Shown one piece after another: positions 1 to 9,035 of a stretch of DNA of 64,000 bases. Each line of letters opens with the position of its first letter. Positions within the stretch are counted from its first letter, which is position 1. The stretch comes from an uncultured Eubacterium sp. GTDB taxonomy: Bacteria > Bacillota > Clostridia > Lachnospirales > Lachnospiraceae. The notes under the pieces were generated by a model that ran no database searches, was not told where the DNA came from, and was given only the letters and a program-made list of their open reading frames with translations. The DNA lies in assembly GCA_910589665.1 (NCBI GenBank), contig CAJUTR010000004.1:1-64000 (forward strand). Reading direction: 5' to 3'. Position numbers and translations under genes: made by a program.

Positions 1-14
1 CTTAAAGCAGTTGG

Positions 15-818
15 TTAGGCGGCAGGGAATTCACTTGTAAAGTTGTAAAGTGGTGCATCTTTATTAAATTGTCCAAAATTGATCCTATGTCTTTCTTTTT
101 CGGGCACGGAGTCATCTGACAGCCCCGCACCTCCTCCGATCGTCACGATCTGGTCACGGTATTCCCACATCCGCTCACTTACATCCGCCCAGGAAAAAGA
201 AGAAGCGACCACGACTGCCGTCACAACCGTACAGGTTGATAAAAGAAGGAACTGGGAAACATTTCCTCCTCTCCGTCCCATACCGAGAAAAATAATAAGC
301 GCAGCTCCGTACACGATCGTACACGCCTCATAGGGAACTCCATCCGCAGCGATCGAGGTGATGAACAGAAGAAACGAAGGCAGCGCCGTCACTGCCACAG
401 GCAGATGTTTTTCAAACAGATACAGACTGAGTACTGTCACAAACGCGATGATCTGGCAAACTGCCAGTTCAACAGATCCCGTTCCCTTCTGGTTCAGGCT
501 CCCCAACGCAAGACCGTACGCCATATTTAGCCGGTATGACAACGTATTCGCGATCAAACAAAATCCGGGGACGATGATACTCTTTAGAACAGAGAAACTT
601 AATAAGTTCAGCAAAAATGAACCGCCAAAGCTAAAAAACTCCCTTTTTTCCATTTGCGCGAACAGGGCTCGCAGCAAATAATATATCCCCATCATGAGGC
701 CGATCGGCAGCAAATAAAGGGCATCATTAATCTCTTCAAAATACAATCCACTCGAAAGACTCATGCCGCCGCACCAAAGCAGAAAAATGAGCGGCAATAA
801 CTGCATCCGTTTCAACAT
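15..818 (-). CDS. Polytopic membrane protein of a MoxR/DUF58 operon
   Basis: Function not recognised. The product has 267 residues, with about seven hydrophobic segments over the first 220 residues and then a polar tail of roughly 50 residues. The start at 818 is chosen over upstream codons because a GGGGGAGG ribosome-binding sequence precedes it and it overlaps the DUF58 stop by 7 bases, a sign of translational coupling. It is the third gene of a MoxR-DUF58-membrane protein operon. In Firmicutes such operons usually continue with a transglutaminase-domain protein, which would lie off the left edge; this product has no such domain. The same frame stays open past the stop up to the window edge, so truncation cannot be excluded. 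Confidence 0.7.
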   Translation of the reverse strand: MLKRMQLLPLIFLLWCGGMSLSSGLYFEEINDALYLLPIGLMMGIYYLLRALFAQMEKREFFSFGGSFLLNLLSFSVLKSIIVPGFCLIANTLSYRLNMAYGLALGSLNQKGTGSVELAVCQIIAFVTVLSLYLFEKHLPVAVTALPSFLLFITSIAADGVPYEACTIVYGAALIIFLGMGRRGGNVSQFLLLSTCTVVTAVVVASSFSWADVSERMWEYRDQIVTIGGGAGLSDDSVPEKERHRINFGQFNKDAPLYNFTSEFPAA

Positions 819-1912
819 ACCTCCCCCTTTTGCACCTGTACAAATTCGATGGCATTCGTCCGAAGCCTGTCCCGAATGACCTCGTCCTCCATCTGCTTTC
901 TCCCCGCATAGAGAAACATACAACCAAATAAATACTCCCCTTCAAACTGGGCGCTGTACAGTTCTTCAAGCGGAACACCGTATTTCGTCATGCCGGACTG
1001 TAATACCTCAATGAGCATCTGGGAAACCTCTTCCTCATCGCGGACCATCTTGCGCGTAACCTTCTTTTCATGTCCGTCTTTCCATATTACATAAAACAGC
1101 TTTCCCGCCATCACCATCTGCATCGCTGTAAAATACAGGATCTCCATTGCCCGTTCTATCGTATCCGCATCCCTCTCATTCATAAGATCGATCAGCACCG
1201 CTATATCACAGGCGATCGGAAACCCATAGTCCTGTACGATCATTTCTTTCTTTTTTGCCGAGAGTTTCCAGTTGATACAGTTAAGCCTGTCACCAGGGCG
1301 ATAATAGCGTACATCATACAATTCTGACGGGTCATTTCCCGCCTTCACCGAAGAATAGCAGTCGCTGTCCCCCTCTCTTTCCTCTCCGTCCAGTTTGAAA
1401 GAAATCGGATACTCCTGGTATTTTGGCATCACAAAAAAAGAAGTTACCGCCTCTGGCCGCGCGACAAAGCGAAACAAAGAAAATCCGTGATAGCATATGA
1501 TCTTATCGACCCTGGCTTCGAAAAAACCACAGTGCTTTGGGTCAAGAAACAAAAGGATTTCCTCGCGCGCGGAATTCAGAAATATTTTTTTCTTAATGGT
1601 ATTGGAATAGGCTCCCAACCCGTCGTTCACCTTGAGAAACAAGACGACTGCGCATCCCCGGCTGATCGTGCCTCGGCTCTCGATACAAACGGTGACCGGA
1701 AGCTTCTTTCCCTTTTCTACCGACTGCATCTTCTGAAAAAACGAAACTTTTACGCTTCTTCTCGCAGCCGCATATAAGACTACGGAATACAGGGGCGGAA
1801 CGACTGCCGCCATAAAAAGAACGATAAATCCACTTTGCTTAATATACAAAATAGCAAAGATAGCAAGACCGATCATGACCGCGATATATATGAACCAATT
1901 CTTAATTATCAT
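812..1912 (-). CDS. DUF58 domain protein
   Basis: Product of 366 residues with two N-terminal membrane segments (about residues 5-50), a beta-rich middle, and the DUF58 signature near residues 200-225: DVRYYRPGDRL followed by INWKLSAKK. The remainder resembles a von Willebrand A-like fold without a complete MIDAS. DUF58 proteins are co-encoded with MoxR AAA+ ATPases throughout bacteria and are thought to work with them in envelope or complex maturation; the exact substrate is unknown. It starts 6 bases after moxR ends and its stop overlaps the next gene, so the three are one transcription unit. Family assignment is secure, role is inferred. Confidence 0.9.
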   Translation of the reverse strand: MIIKNWFIYIAVMIGLAIFAILYIKQSGFIVLFMAAVVPPLYSVVLYAAARRSVKVSFFQKMQSVEKGKKLPVTVCIESRGTISRGCAVVLFLKVNDGLGAYSNTIKKKIFLNSAREEILLFLDPKHCGFFEARVDKIICYHGFSLFRFVARPEAVTSFFVMPKYQEYPISFKLDGEEREGDSDCYSSVKAGNDPSELYDVRYYRPGDRLNCINWKLSAKKKEMIVQDYGFPIACDIAVLIDLMNERDADTIERAMEILYFTAMQMVMAGKLFYVIWKDGHEKKVTRKMVRDEEEVSQMLIEVLQSGMTKYGVPLEELYSAQFEGEYLFGCMFLYAGRKQMEDEVIRDRLRTNAIEFVQVQKGEVC

Positions 1913-1918
1913 ACCACG

Positions 1919-2839
1919 TCACCTGATCTTTACTTTTTTTAGAATGGCCGACATGATCTCTTCTTTCGTCACTTTTTCCACCTTTGCCCTTGCCGTGAGC
2001 ATGATCCGGTGGCTGGCCACAAATGGAAATGCTTCTCTTACGTCTTCAGGAAAAACACAATTTCGTTCATGGATAAAAGCAACTGCCTTGCTAAGTTCCA
2101 TAAGCGCGATCGTCCCCCGGGGACTCATCCCCAGCGAAATCTGCTCATGCGTCCGCGTCGCCTCCGAAAGCGATACGATATAATCATAAATATCTTCATC
2201 CAGATGTAAATGTTTCACCCGGTTCTGCACATCCAATAGTTCTTCCCGCGTCATAACCTGCGTCACAAGTTCAAGCGGATTGATGCCTTGACGCTCTTTC
2301 AACAGCAATACCTCTTCTTCATGTGCGGGGTAGCCGAGCGAGAGACAGATCATAAAACGGTCTACCTGAGATTCCGGAAGAAGTTGTGTACCGACCGAAC
2401 CGACTGGATTCTGCGTTGCCATCACGACAAACGGCTCCGGCGCCTGCGTTGTCACACCATCTACCGTGACACACCTCTCTTCCATCGCCTGCAAAAGAGC
2501 AGACTGAGTTTTCGAAGACGCCCGGTTGATCTCATCTGCCAAAAATAGATGACATAAGATGACACCTCTTTGGTACACCTTCGTCCCGTCCGGCTCGATC
2601 AGGTGAAATCCCACCACATCACTTGGCAGCACATCGGAAGTAAACTGCATTCGGTTCGCCTGTAACGCCATCGCCCTGGAAAATGCCATCGCAAGGCTTG
2701 TCTTTCCGACTCCCGGAATGTCGTCAAGAAGGATATGCCCGCCAGATAAGATGGCAGCCAGGATCATTTTCTTCTCTGCTGTCTTCCCTTTTATGACTTT
2801 CCCTACTTCCTCTAATACTTTCATCATCTGCTCCTGCAT
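1919..2839 (-). CDS. MoxR family AAA+ ATPase
   Basis: Product of 306 residues, normal length for the family. Walker A is GVGKTS at residues 43-48 and Walker B is LADEIN at about 100-105. A sensor-1 asparagine in MATQNP and the C-terminal helical lid follow. MoxR ATPases act as chaperone-like machines that activate partner proteins, commonly DUF58 or von Willebrand A proteins encoded next to them, as here. The start at 2839 has AAGGAG nine bases upstream. It is the first gene of the operon; the 90-base gap to ung holds no obvious terminator, so some read-through from ung is possible. Confidence 0.93.
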   Translation of the reverse strand: MQEQMMKVLEEVGKVIKGKTAEKKMILAAILSGGHILLDDIPGVGKTSLAMAFSRAMALQANRMQFTSDVLPSDVVGFHLIEPDGTKVYQRGVILCHLFLADEINRASSKTQSALLQAMEERCVTVDGVTTQAPEPFVVMATQNPVGSVGTQLLPESQVDRFMICLSLGYPAHEEEVLLLKERQGINPLELVTQVMTREELLDVQNRVKHLHLDEDIYDYIVSLSEATRTHEQISLGMSPRGTIALMELSKAVAFIHERNCVFPEDVREAFPFVASHRIMLTARAKVEKVTKEEIMSAILKKVKIR

Positions 2840-2929
2840 CGCATCCTGCTCCTTTTAAAAATTTTTCAATCCTTTTCTGCACATCCCTGATCGCGAACTA
2901 ACTTACGACAAGCGTGCCAGCACTTATTT

Positions 2930-3604
2930 TTATATATCTGAAATCTGCCAGTTTACCGGTTCTATTCCATGATCTTCCAAAAACTGATTGGCCTGGCTGA
3001 ACGGCCTGCTCCCAAAAAATCCGCGGTACGCGGAAAGAGGACTCGGATGCGAAGACTTCAAAATAAGATGGTTGGGATTGTCCAACATCTTCGCCTTTTC
3101 CTGTGCCGGTTTACCCCACAAGATAAATACGACCGGCCGGTCGATCTCATTGATCTTCCGTATCACGGCGTCGGTAAACTCCTCCCAGCCCACGCCCCGA
3201 TGGGACATCGGTTTGTGCGCGCGAACAGTCAATACAGTATTTAGAAGTAAAACGCCCTGTTCTGCCCATTCATTCAGGTATCCATGATTTGGCTTTCGGC
3301 ATCCCAGATCATCCTGCAGCTCCTGATAAATATTGACAAGGGAGGGTGGAATATCGACGCCCGGTTTTACCGAAAAACAAAGACCATGTGCCTGTCCCGG
3401 ATTATGATACGGATCCTGGCCGATGATCACGACCTTAACCTTTTCAAACGGCGTCAGATGAAACGCGTTGAAAATATCCCCCGCCTGCGGATACACGGCA
3501 GTATTGCTATATTCCTTTTTAATAAATACAAATAAATCCTTATAATACTCTTTTGCAAATTCTCCGGAAAGCGCCTGCTCCCACTGTCCTGTCAATCCAG
3601 CCAT
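2930..3604 (-). CDS. ung: Uracil-DNA glycosylase
   Basis: Family 1 uracil-DNA glycosylase, which removes uracil from DNA as the first step of base-excision repair. The 224-residue product carries the catalytic water-activating motif GQDPYH at residues 62-67 and the DNA-intercalation motif HPSPLSAYRGFF at about 186-197; both are intact. A start 24 bases upstream is possible in frame, but AGGAGG lies inside those extra codons nine bases before the ATG at 3604, so 3604 is the likely start. Length and motifs match the E. coli enzyme, so the call is firm. Confidence 0.97.
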   Translation of the reverse strand: MAGLTGQWEQALSGEFAKEYYKDLFVFIKKEYSNTAVYPQAGDIFNAFHLTPFEKVKVVIIGQDPYHNPGQAHGLCFSVKPGVDIPPSLVNIYQELQDDLGCRKPNHGYLNEWAEQGVLLLNTVLTVRAHKPMSHRGVGWEEFTDAVIRKINEIDRPVVFILWGKPAQEKAKMLDNPNHLILKSSHPSPLSAYRGFFGSRPFSQANQFLEDHGIEPVNWQISDI

Positions 3605-3671
3605 CCATCCGTTCCTCCTTTTCGCCAACTATAGTATCATTTCATTTTCTTACAAAGTACATTTCTCTTAC

Positions 3672-3707
3672 AAAAATGTTGGGGTCAAAAAAAATTTTGC
3701 CCCAACA
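3672..3707 (-). terminator. Rho-independent terminator after hisF
   Basis: An eight-base stem TGTTGGGG/CCCCAACA extends inward through A/T pairs. On the minus strand it is followed by a run of five T. It lies just downstream of the hisF stop and separates hisHF from ung. Confidence 0.8.
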
Positions 3708-3747
3708 AGATTATAAAATGTCGATCCACAAGCACGATGCTCCCACA

Positions 3748-4512
3748 TCATGCAAGCCGGACGCTAATTCCCCGATCCGACAAATAATTTTTTAGTTCTA
3801 TGATCTCCAGTTCCTTAAAATGAAACAGCGACGCCGCTAACACCGCATCCGCCTTTCCCTCGGTCAGCGCATCTAGAAAATGTTCCTTCTTTCCCGCACC
3901 GCCGGAGGCAATGACTGGGATTGATACATTTTCCGAAATCGTCCTTGTCAATTCGATATCGTACCCGTCCTTTGTGCCATCACAATCCATACTCGTAAGC
4001 AGGATCTCACCAGCACCGAGTTTCTCTGCTTTCATCGCCCACTCCACCGCGTCGATGCCCATATCGATCCGGCCGCCGTTTTTATAAATCGACCAGCCGT
4101 CACCATCATGGCGGCGTTTCGCATCAATCGCCACGACAACGCACTGGCTGCCAAACTTGTCAGCCGCTTCAGAGACCAGTTCCGGATGTAGGATCGCTGC
4201 AGTATTTACAGATACCTTATCCGCTCCCTCACGCAGGATCATGCGGAAATCATCCATCGTACGGATCCCTCCGCCCACGGTAAACGGAATAAAGACGGTT
4301 TCAGCTACCTTTCTCACCATATTTACTTTAATAACCCGCGTATCGCTGGAAGCGGTTATGTCCAAAAAGACCAGTTCGTCAGCCCCCGCCTGATCATAAG
4401 CGGCGGCTACAGAAACCGGATCTCCCGCATCCCGGAGATTTACAAAATTGACCCCTTTCACCACTCTTCCCTCATTGATATCCAAACACGGGATAATCCT
4501 CTTCGTAAACAT
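3748..4512 (-). CDS. hisF: Imidazole glycerol phosphate synthase, cyclase subunit
   Basis: The 254-residue (beta/alpha)8 barrel subunit uses ammonia from HisH to convert PRFAR into imidazole glycerol phosphate and AICAR, joining histidine and purine synthesis. The N-terminal CLDINEGRVVKG carries the catalytic aspartate near residue 11, the second catalytic aspartate is in DCDGTKDGYD, and phosphate-binding GGG and ASGGAG loops are visible. It follows hisH by 17 bases on the same strand. No other his genes are in the window, so this is a detached hisHF pair. Confidence 0.97.
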   Translation of the reverse strand: MFTKRIIPCLDINEGRVVKGVNFVNLRDAGDPVSVAAAYDQAGADELVFLDITASSDTRVIKVNMVRKVAETVFIPFTVGGGIRTMDDFRMILREGADKVSVNTAAILHPELVSEAADKFGSQCVVVAIDAKRRHDGDGWSIYKNGGRIDMGIDAVEWAMKAEKLGAGEILLTSMDCDGTKDGYDIELTRTISENVSIPVIASGGAGKKEHFLDALTEGKADAVLAASLFHFKELEIIELKNYLSDRGISVRLA

Positions 4513-4529
4513 CTATGAAACCTATCCTT

Positions 4530-5141
4530 TCAATTCTCTATCGCAATAAAATTTTTCAAAATACGAAGGCCCACTTCGCCGCTCTTCTCCGGATGGAACT
4601 GTGTCGCAAACACATTTCCCCGCTCAGCCGCCGCGTGGATCGGAACGACATAATCCGTCGTAGCTGCCACATCTTCCGGCCGTTTTGCCATCAGATAATA
4701 GGAGTGGACAAAATAGACATAGGAGCCGTCCTCAATTCCCTTCATAAGCCGTGACGACTTGTTTACCTGGATCGAGTTCCAACCCATATGCGGGATCTTA
4801 TACCCCTCCTGACTGGGGATCCGAACGATTTTTCCTGGCAAAAGAGAGAGTCCCTTTACACCTTCCGCCTCCTCACTGCTTTCAAAAAACAACTGCAGAC
4901 CGAGACAGATTCCCAGGACTGGCGTCTCTCTCTCGACGATTTCATGCAGCGTATCCGGCAGTCCAAATCGGTTCATCAGTTCCATCGCTCCGCCAAACGC
5001 ACCTACCCCTGGTACGATCACTTTATCCGCCCGTAAAAGGGTATCCGCATCTCTCGTTATGACCGGCTTCTCTCCCAAATACTGTAACGCTTTCTCAACA
5101 CTCTTTATATTTCCGGCATCGTAGTCAACGATTGCAATCAT
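4530..5141 (-). CDS. hisH: Imidazole glycerol phosphate synthase, glutamine amidotransferase subunit
   Basis: Class I glutamine amidotransferase of 203 residues that hydrolyses glutamine and channels ammonia to HisF. The catalytic cysteine is at residue 79 in GICLGLQLF, and the His/Glu pair sits in FHPEKSG near the C terminus. The oxyanion-strand motif PGVGAFGGA is present. It begins 29 bases after the upstream membrane-protein gene, so the three may share a transcript. Length is standard. Confidence 0.97.
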   Translation of the reverse strand: MIAIVDYDAGNIKSVEKALQYLGEKPVITRDADTLLRADKVIVPGVGAFGGAMELMNRFGLPDTLHEIVERETPVLGICLGLQLFFESSEEAEGVKGLSLLPGKIVRIPSQEGYKIPHMGWNSIQVNKSSRLMKGIEDGSYVYFVHSYYLMAKRPEDVAATTDYVVPIHAAAERGNVFATQFHPEKSGEVGLRILKNFIAIEN

Positions 5142-5170
5142 GTCTGTTCTCCTGTCTTGCGTGCGCCACC

Positions 5171-6772
5171 TTATGCGGCAGGCATACGGTTTACGATTTC
5201 CTCCAGCTGTCTCGTATACTCACTCTGATCCGAAAGTTTCAGCAGTTCCCTTGCCTCGTCCGTATCTATGCCGAAATCTCCACTCAGGCCAGCTGCCAGC
5301 TGCTCCTCCAGCTGATCGACCTGATTTGCAATACCGAGCGAATCCGCATCCGGCCGGTTCAGATCGTAATAGCGAATCCCTTTGACAAGCGAATCGAGCG
5401 CTTCCAAACGCATATTCATCGAGGAATAATTGACATATGAATTTACTTCTTTCTGCATTTCCGTACACATACGGATCCGCCTGTACAGTACATCATTCTC
5501 TTCCTCGACATCTACCATGCGGATCGCATCATATGCCTTCATATACTCGCCTGCGGCAAAATAATTCTCCGCATTTTTCAAAGAAGTATTCCGATTTAAG
5601 ATCATGGAGCCAAACACGGTCAAAATACCGATCGTCGCAAAGAAAATAACTACGATCGCTGCCCCGACCGGATTGATCTTTCCGACCACTTCCTGCGCTG
5701 CCTCTTCCGCCTTCCGCTCTTCCTTGAGCCGTTTCTTCTCTTCTTTTTCCTCAGCCTTCTTTGCCGCCTGCTCCGCTTTTAGCTGCTTTTTCCGCTCTTT
5801 CGCTTCTAACGCAAGCTGGGCCTTCTCTTCTTTTGATGCCTCCGCCTGCTTTTTCTTCTCTTCCTTCTCGGCTGCCTTTTTTTCCTTTGCCGCCTGTTCT
5901 TCCTGACGCTCCTGTTCCTCTTGCGCTGCCGTTTGATCTGTTACGACATTACCAAATATTCTCGCAAAAAAGCCAGGGCCCTTTTTCTCCCTCTTTTTTG
6001 GTTCTAATTTTTCCTCTTCTAAAGGATTCAATGGCGGAACTGTCGAAATTCCTTCTGTCCCTTCTGCTCCTTCTTCCATGAATCCTCCTACCGGATCTAC
6101 CGATAGAAAATCCTCGTCATCTTCGTCGTCATTTCCGCTGTATCCAACCGCAGAAAGCGCATCCTGAAAAATATCGTCTACGTCTACGCTGCCACTGGAT
6201 GTTTGCTCTTTGGAATCGGATTCTGGCTCAGAAGGAACAGGTGCATCATCGAAAACCGGAATATCCATATCAGGTATATCCGGTACAGACGCATCTACCT
6301 CCGGCGAATCCGACGTATCCAACTCATCGGACAATTCGTCCTCCGGCATGATCACATCTAGATCAAGCGGAATATCAGACACCTCTTCCCCGCCTGTTTC
6401 TTCTGAAGCAGGGACCTCTTCCGCATCAGGCTGCTCTTCCGGCTCCGGTTTCGGCTCTATCGCCGGCGTCTCTTCCACTGACGGCATATCTCCGAACTCT
6501 GTTACTTCCTCTGGGGCATCCCCAAAGTCAGATAATCCTGCCAATTCGTCCACGCCATCCCACTGATCGCCATCTTCTGCCCCATCTCCATAAAGCATTT
6601 CCGAATCCGGCAAGTCATTTAAAATGGCTAACGCATCCTCTAAAGATACTTCTTCTTCCAAATCCTCATCAAAATCTTCCAACATATTTTCCGGACTGAT
6701 CGGCGTGTCCTCCCAATCCGGTGCCACTGTATTTAAAAGTTCATCCAAGTAGGATTCTCCCTCATTTGCCAT
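5171..6772 (-). CDS. Large acidic single-pass membrane protein with coiled coil
   Basis: Unrecognised product of 533 residues with a clear domain plan. Residues 1-270 are very acidic and low in complexity, rich in D, E, P and S. Residues 275-370 are a Lys/Glu/Ala-rich coiled coil. One membrane segment follows at about 375-397, and a helical, TPR-like C-terminal part of about 130 residues is probably extracytoplasmic. The acidic half would therefore be cytoplasmic. It is the gene before hisH. The layout suggests a scaffold or envelope-linked adaptor, but no function should be assigned from composition alone. Confidence 0.8.
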   Translation of the reverse strand: MANEGESYLDELLNTVAPDWEDTPISPENMLEDFDEDLEEEVSLEDALAILNDLPDSEMLYGDGAEDGDQWDGVDELAGLSDFGDAPEEVTEFGDMPSVEETPAIEPKPEPEEQPDAEEVPASEETGGEEVSDIPLDLDVIMPEDELSDELDTSDSPEVDASVPDIPDMDIPVFDDAPVPSEPESDSKEQTSSGSVDVDDIFQDALSAVGYSGNDDEDDEDFLSVDPVGGFMEEGAEGTEGISTVPPLNPLEEEKLEPKKREKKGPGFFARIFGNVVTDQTAAQEEQERQEEQAAKEKKAAEKEEKKKQAEASKEEKAQLALEAKERKKQLKAEQAAKKAEEKEEKKRLKEERKAEEAAQEVVGKINPVGAAIVVIFFATIGILTVFGSMILNRNTSLKNAENYFAAGEYMKAYDAIRMVDVEEENDVLYRRIRMCTEMQKEVNSYVNYSSMNMRLEALDSLVKGIRYYDLNRPDADSLGIANQVDQLEEQLAAGLSGDFGIDTDEARELLKLSDQSEYTRQLEEIVNRMPAA

Positions 6773-6886
6773 AGCAAGCCTTTACCTCCCTTTTATTCAA
6801 CCTCCCTGTTCCTCTATACCCTTTCTTGTAATTACCGTGAACGATAACTGCCGTCTGGGGCAATTGCCTCCAAAGGCGGTACGGTA

Positions 6887-7807
6887 TTAATTCAACAGCA
6901 GATCAAGCTGTCTGACGAGTTTACCGATCTCTGGTTTAGACAACTGCGCATCCACGCCGAGCGCCTCGCCCTTTCGTCTCATCTCATCGTTCACGAGTGA
7001 GGAAAAGATCACGACCGGCAGCCCCTCAAACCGATCATCTGTTTTGATCAGCTTCGCTAAATGGTGGCCGTCCATCTGTGGCATTTCAATATCCGTGATC
7101 ACACACGCGATATCTTCCCCGATCACAGCTCCGTCCTTCATCAGGCGGTCCAGCACATTCCATGCTTCTTTTCCATTCGTTGTAGGTATCAGATGTGTAT
7201 ACCCGGCACGGGTCAGGCACTTTTTCAGCATCTCCAAAAGCAGCGGAGAATCTTCCGCAAGAAGGATCGGACAGTCATGTCTAGCGCGCTCACCCATCGC
7301 ATCCACTTCTGACAGCTTCAATCCGGTTTCCGGATTGATCTCTGACACGATCTTTTCAAAATCAAGAACGATAATGATCTTATCATCCACTTTCGCAATT
7401 CCCGTCGCTACGCCTTTCCCCGATGCAGCGATCGTCGAATCTGGTTTCGCGATATCCTCCCACGAAACCCTGTGTATCCCAAGCACTTTCTGTACATGAA
7501 ATGCAGTATGTAAACGGTTAAAATTCGTAATGATGTACATATCGTTTTCCTCATTCGGCGGTGCCGGCATACCAAGCGCCTTACACAGATCGATCACCGT
7601 GATCAGCATATCACGCGGCATAAAGATCCCCTCGATATATTCATGGGCATTCGGTACCGGCGTCGGCGGCTGGAACGGACACAATTCCCTGATCTTCGCT
7701 ACATTAATACCATAGTACTGATTTCCGACCATAAATTCCAGCAGTTCCAGTTCGTTCGTTCCGCTCTCCAACAAAATCCCTGTATCATTCGCTGTTTCAA
7801 CTGACAA
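6887..7807 (-). CDS. cheV: Chemotaxis coupling protein CheV
   Basis: A CheW-like domain (about residues 15-165) is fused to a response-regulator receiver domain (about 180-306). The receiver shows the acidic pair in AEDSP, the phospho-acceptor aspartate in VITDIEMPQMDG, and the conserved lysine in LSKPE. CheV couples chemoreceptors to CheA and its receiver domain tunes adaptation. No other chemotaxis or flagellar genes are nearby, so motility cannot be inferred from this window. It sits between the acidic membrane protein and a small PH-domain gene, all on the minus strand. Confidence 0.93.
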   Translation of the reverse strand: MSVETANDTGILLESGTNELELLEFMVGNQYYGINVAKIRELCPFQPPTPVPNAHEYIEGIFMPRDMLITVIDLCKALGMPAPPNEENDMYIITNFNRLHTAFHVQKVLGIHRVSWEDIAKPDSTIAASGKGVATGIAKVDDKIIIVLDFEKIVSEINPETGLKLSEVDAMGERARHDCPILLAEDSPLLLEMLKKCLTRAGYTHLIPTTNGKEAWNVLDRLMKDGAVIGEDIACVITDIEMPQMDGHHLAKLIKTDDRFEGLPVVIFSSLVNDEMRRKGEALGVDAQLSKPEIGKLVRQLDLLLN

Positions 7808-7832
7808 ATTAATCTCCTCCTTTTTTCAGGCA

Positions 7833-8216
7833 TCACTGCCAATCCTCCTGACTGCCATACTCTGCTTCCACCGGCGCGTCCAATCCAACGGTATGGATCG
7901 CCCGCATCTTTCTCCTCTCGGTTTCCGATGTCTGCAGAATAAATTCCTTAATCTCCGAACTATTCTTAATGTGGGTGATCCTCAGCTTCGAATCTGTTAT
8001 ATCGCTGGAATAACAGATCACCGTCCCCATCTTAAATATTCGTTCCCATATCCCCCGCACAAGCTTCACATCCTGTACTTTATAAAGGAGTGTATCGTCC
8101 TCCTCCCTTCGGAGCAACCCCTTTTTTATGTTGATCTTATTTTCCGTGATCGTATATGTAGTAAATGATAACGGAAGTCCGAAAAACAAACTCCTCTTTT
8201 TCTCTTTGTATTCCAT
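7833..8216 (-). CDS. Small bacterial PH-domain protein (bPH2/DUF304-like)
   Basis: Product of 127 residues with no membrane segment. The pattern TYTITENKINIKKGLLRRE, then DTLLYKVQDVKLVRG, resembles the bPH2 (DUF304) domain, where the strand after the first turn names a ligand-independent PH fold. Usual bPH2 proteins are membrane-tethered; here only the domain remains, with a charged C-terminal tail. GGAGG seven bases upstream supports the start. It lies between cheV and a lipoprotein gene. Domain call moderate, cellular role unknown. Confidence 0.65.
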   Translation of the reverse strand: MEYKEKKRSLFFGLPLSFTTYTITENKINIKKGLLRREEDDTLLYKVQDVKLVRGIWERIFKMGTVICYSSDITDSKLRITHIKNSSEIKEFILQTSETERRKMRAIHTVGLDAPVEAEYGSQEDWQ

Positions 8217-8244
8217 CCCTCAGCCTCCATCCTTTTTCCCGGAA

Positions 8245-8961
8245 TTACTTTTTCAACTGGATCGTCGAAGCATTTTCACCCTCTTTTACTGTCAGAACAG
8301 CGGAACCAAATTTAGAAGAATTTTGGGGAATCTCAAATACCAGGATTGCTTTTTCTGATCCGCCAGGTTTTAACTTCGTATCCAGATAATTCATACCTCC
8401 ATTTTTCTGGATCGCGATCGTCGGCTTATATGACACTCCGTCCACATCCAGCAGATATTCGATCTCCCGTTTGCTAAGATCCACATGCAATGATTTCTTT
8501 GCTGTATTTTTCAAGTCAAACTGAACGACTACGAGACTCTTTCCCTTTTTCGCCGTCAACTGGAACGTGGATGTTTTTTTCGGATACTCCTTACAGACAG
8601 CATATGTGCGATACGCAACATTCATACCCGCAACATGGTACAAGTTGTTAAGGGAGACTTCATTTATGTTCTCCTCCTGTTTCCCGTCTTCTGAAATCAC
8701 GTCTTCGTCAACTGGATCTTTATCATCCTCAACCGGAACCGGAGTGACAATGGCCGGCATTTCCGTGTCCTGCGGCGCTGCCGTCTCCTGCTTTACCAGC
8801 CTCCGGCTGTATTTTCCATAGTGCTGTAACAATATTCCCGCTGAGTACTCCGCAATTTTATCCTGCTCTTCCGCCGTCAATTCGCTGCCACTGTCACATC
8901 CAGCGAGCACAACCACGCTCAAGCACAGGCAAAGTAAAAGAATGCCCTTTTTCTTCAACAT
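8245..8961 (-). CDS. Lipoprotein with DUF4352/DUF5067-like domain
   Basis: A 238-residue lipoprotein. A hydrophobic signal ends in the lipobox LAGC (cysteine near residue 22), so it should be anchored on the outer face of the membrane. After an acidic, proline-rich linker, residues from about 125 form an immunoglobulin-like beta domain with strands such as LVVVQFDLKNTAKKSLHVDL and a C-terminal VFEIP motif, as in DUF4352/DUF5067 telomeric-repeat-like fold lipoproteins of Firmicutes. No enzyme residues are visible. Function unknown. Confidence 0.75.
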   Translation of the reverse strand: MLKKKGILLLCLCLSVVVLAGCDSGSELTAEEQDKIAEYSAGILLQHYGKYSRRLVKQETAAPQDTEMPAIVTPVPVEDDKDPVDEDVISEDGKQEENINEVSLNNLYHVAGMNVAYRTYAVCKEYPKKTSTFQLTAKKGKSLVVVQFDLKNTAKKSLHVDLSKREIEYLLDVDGVSYKPTIAIQKNGGMNYLDTKLKPGGSEKAILVFEIPQNSSKFGSAVLTVKEGENASTIQLKK

Positions 8962-9035
8962 TTTTTCCTCCTTTTGCGCATATGCGTTTTCTAACCGATA
9001 TACTCTATCTTAACACATTCTCATTCAAACTTCAA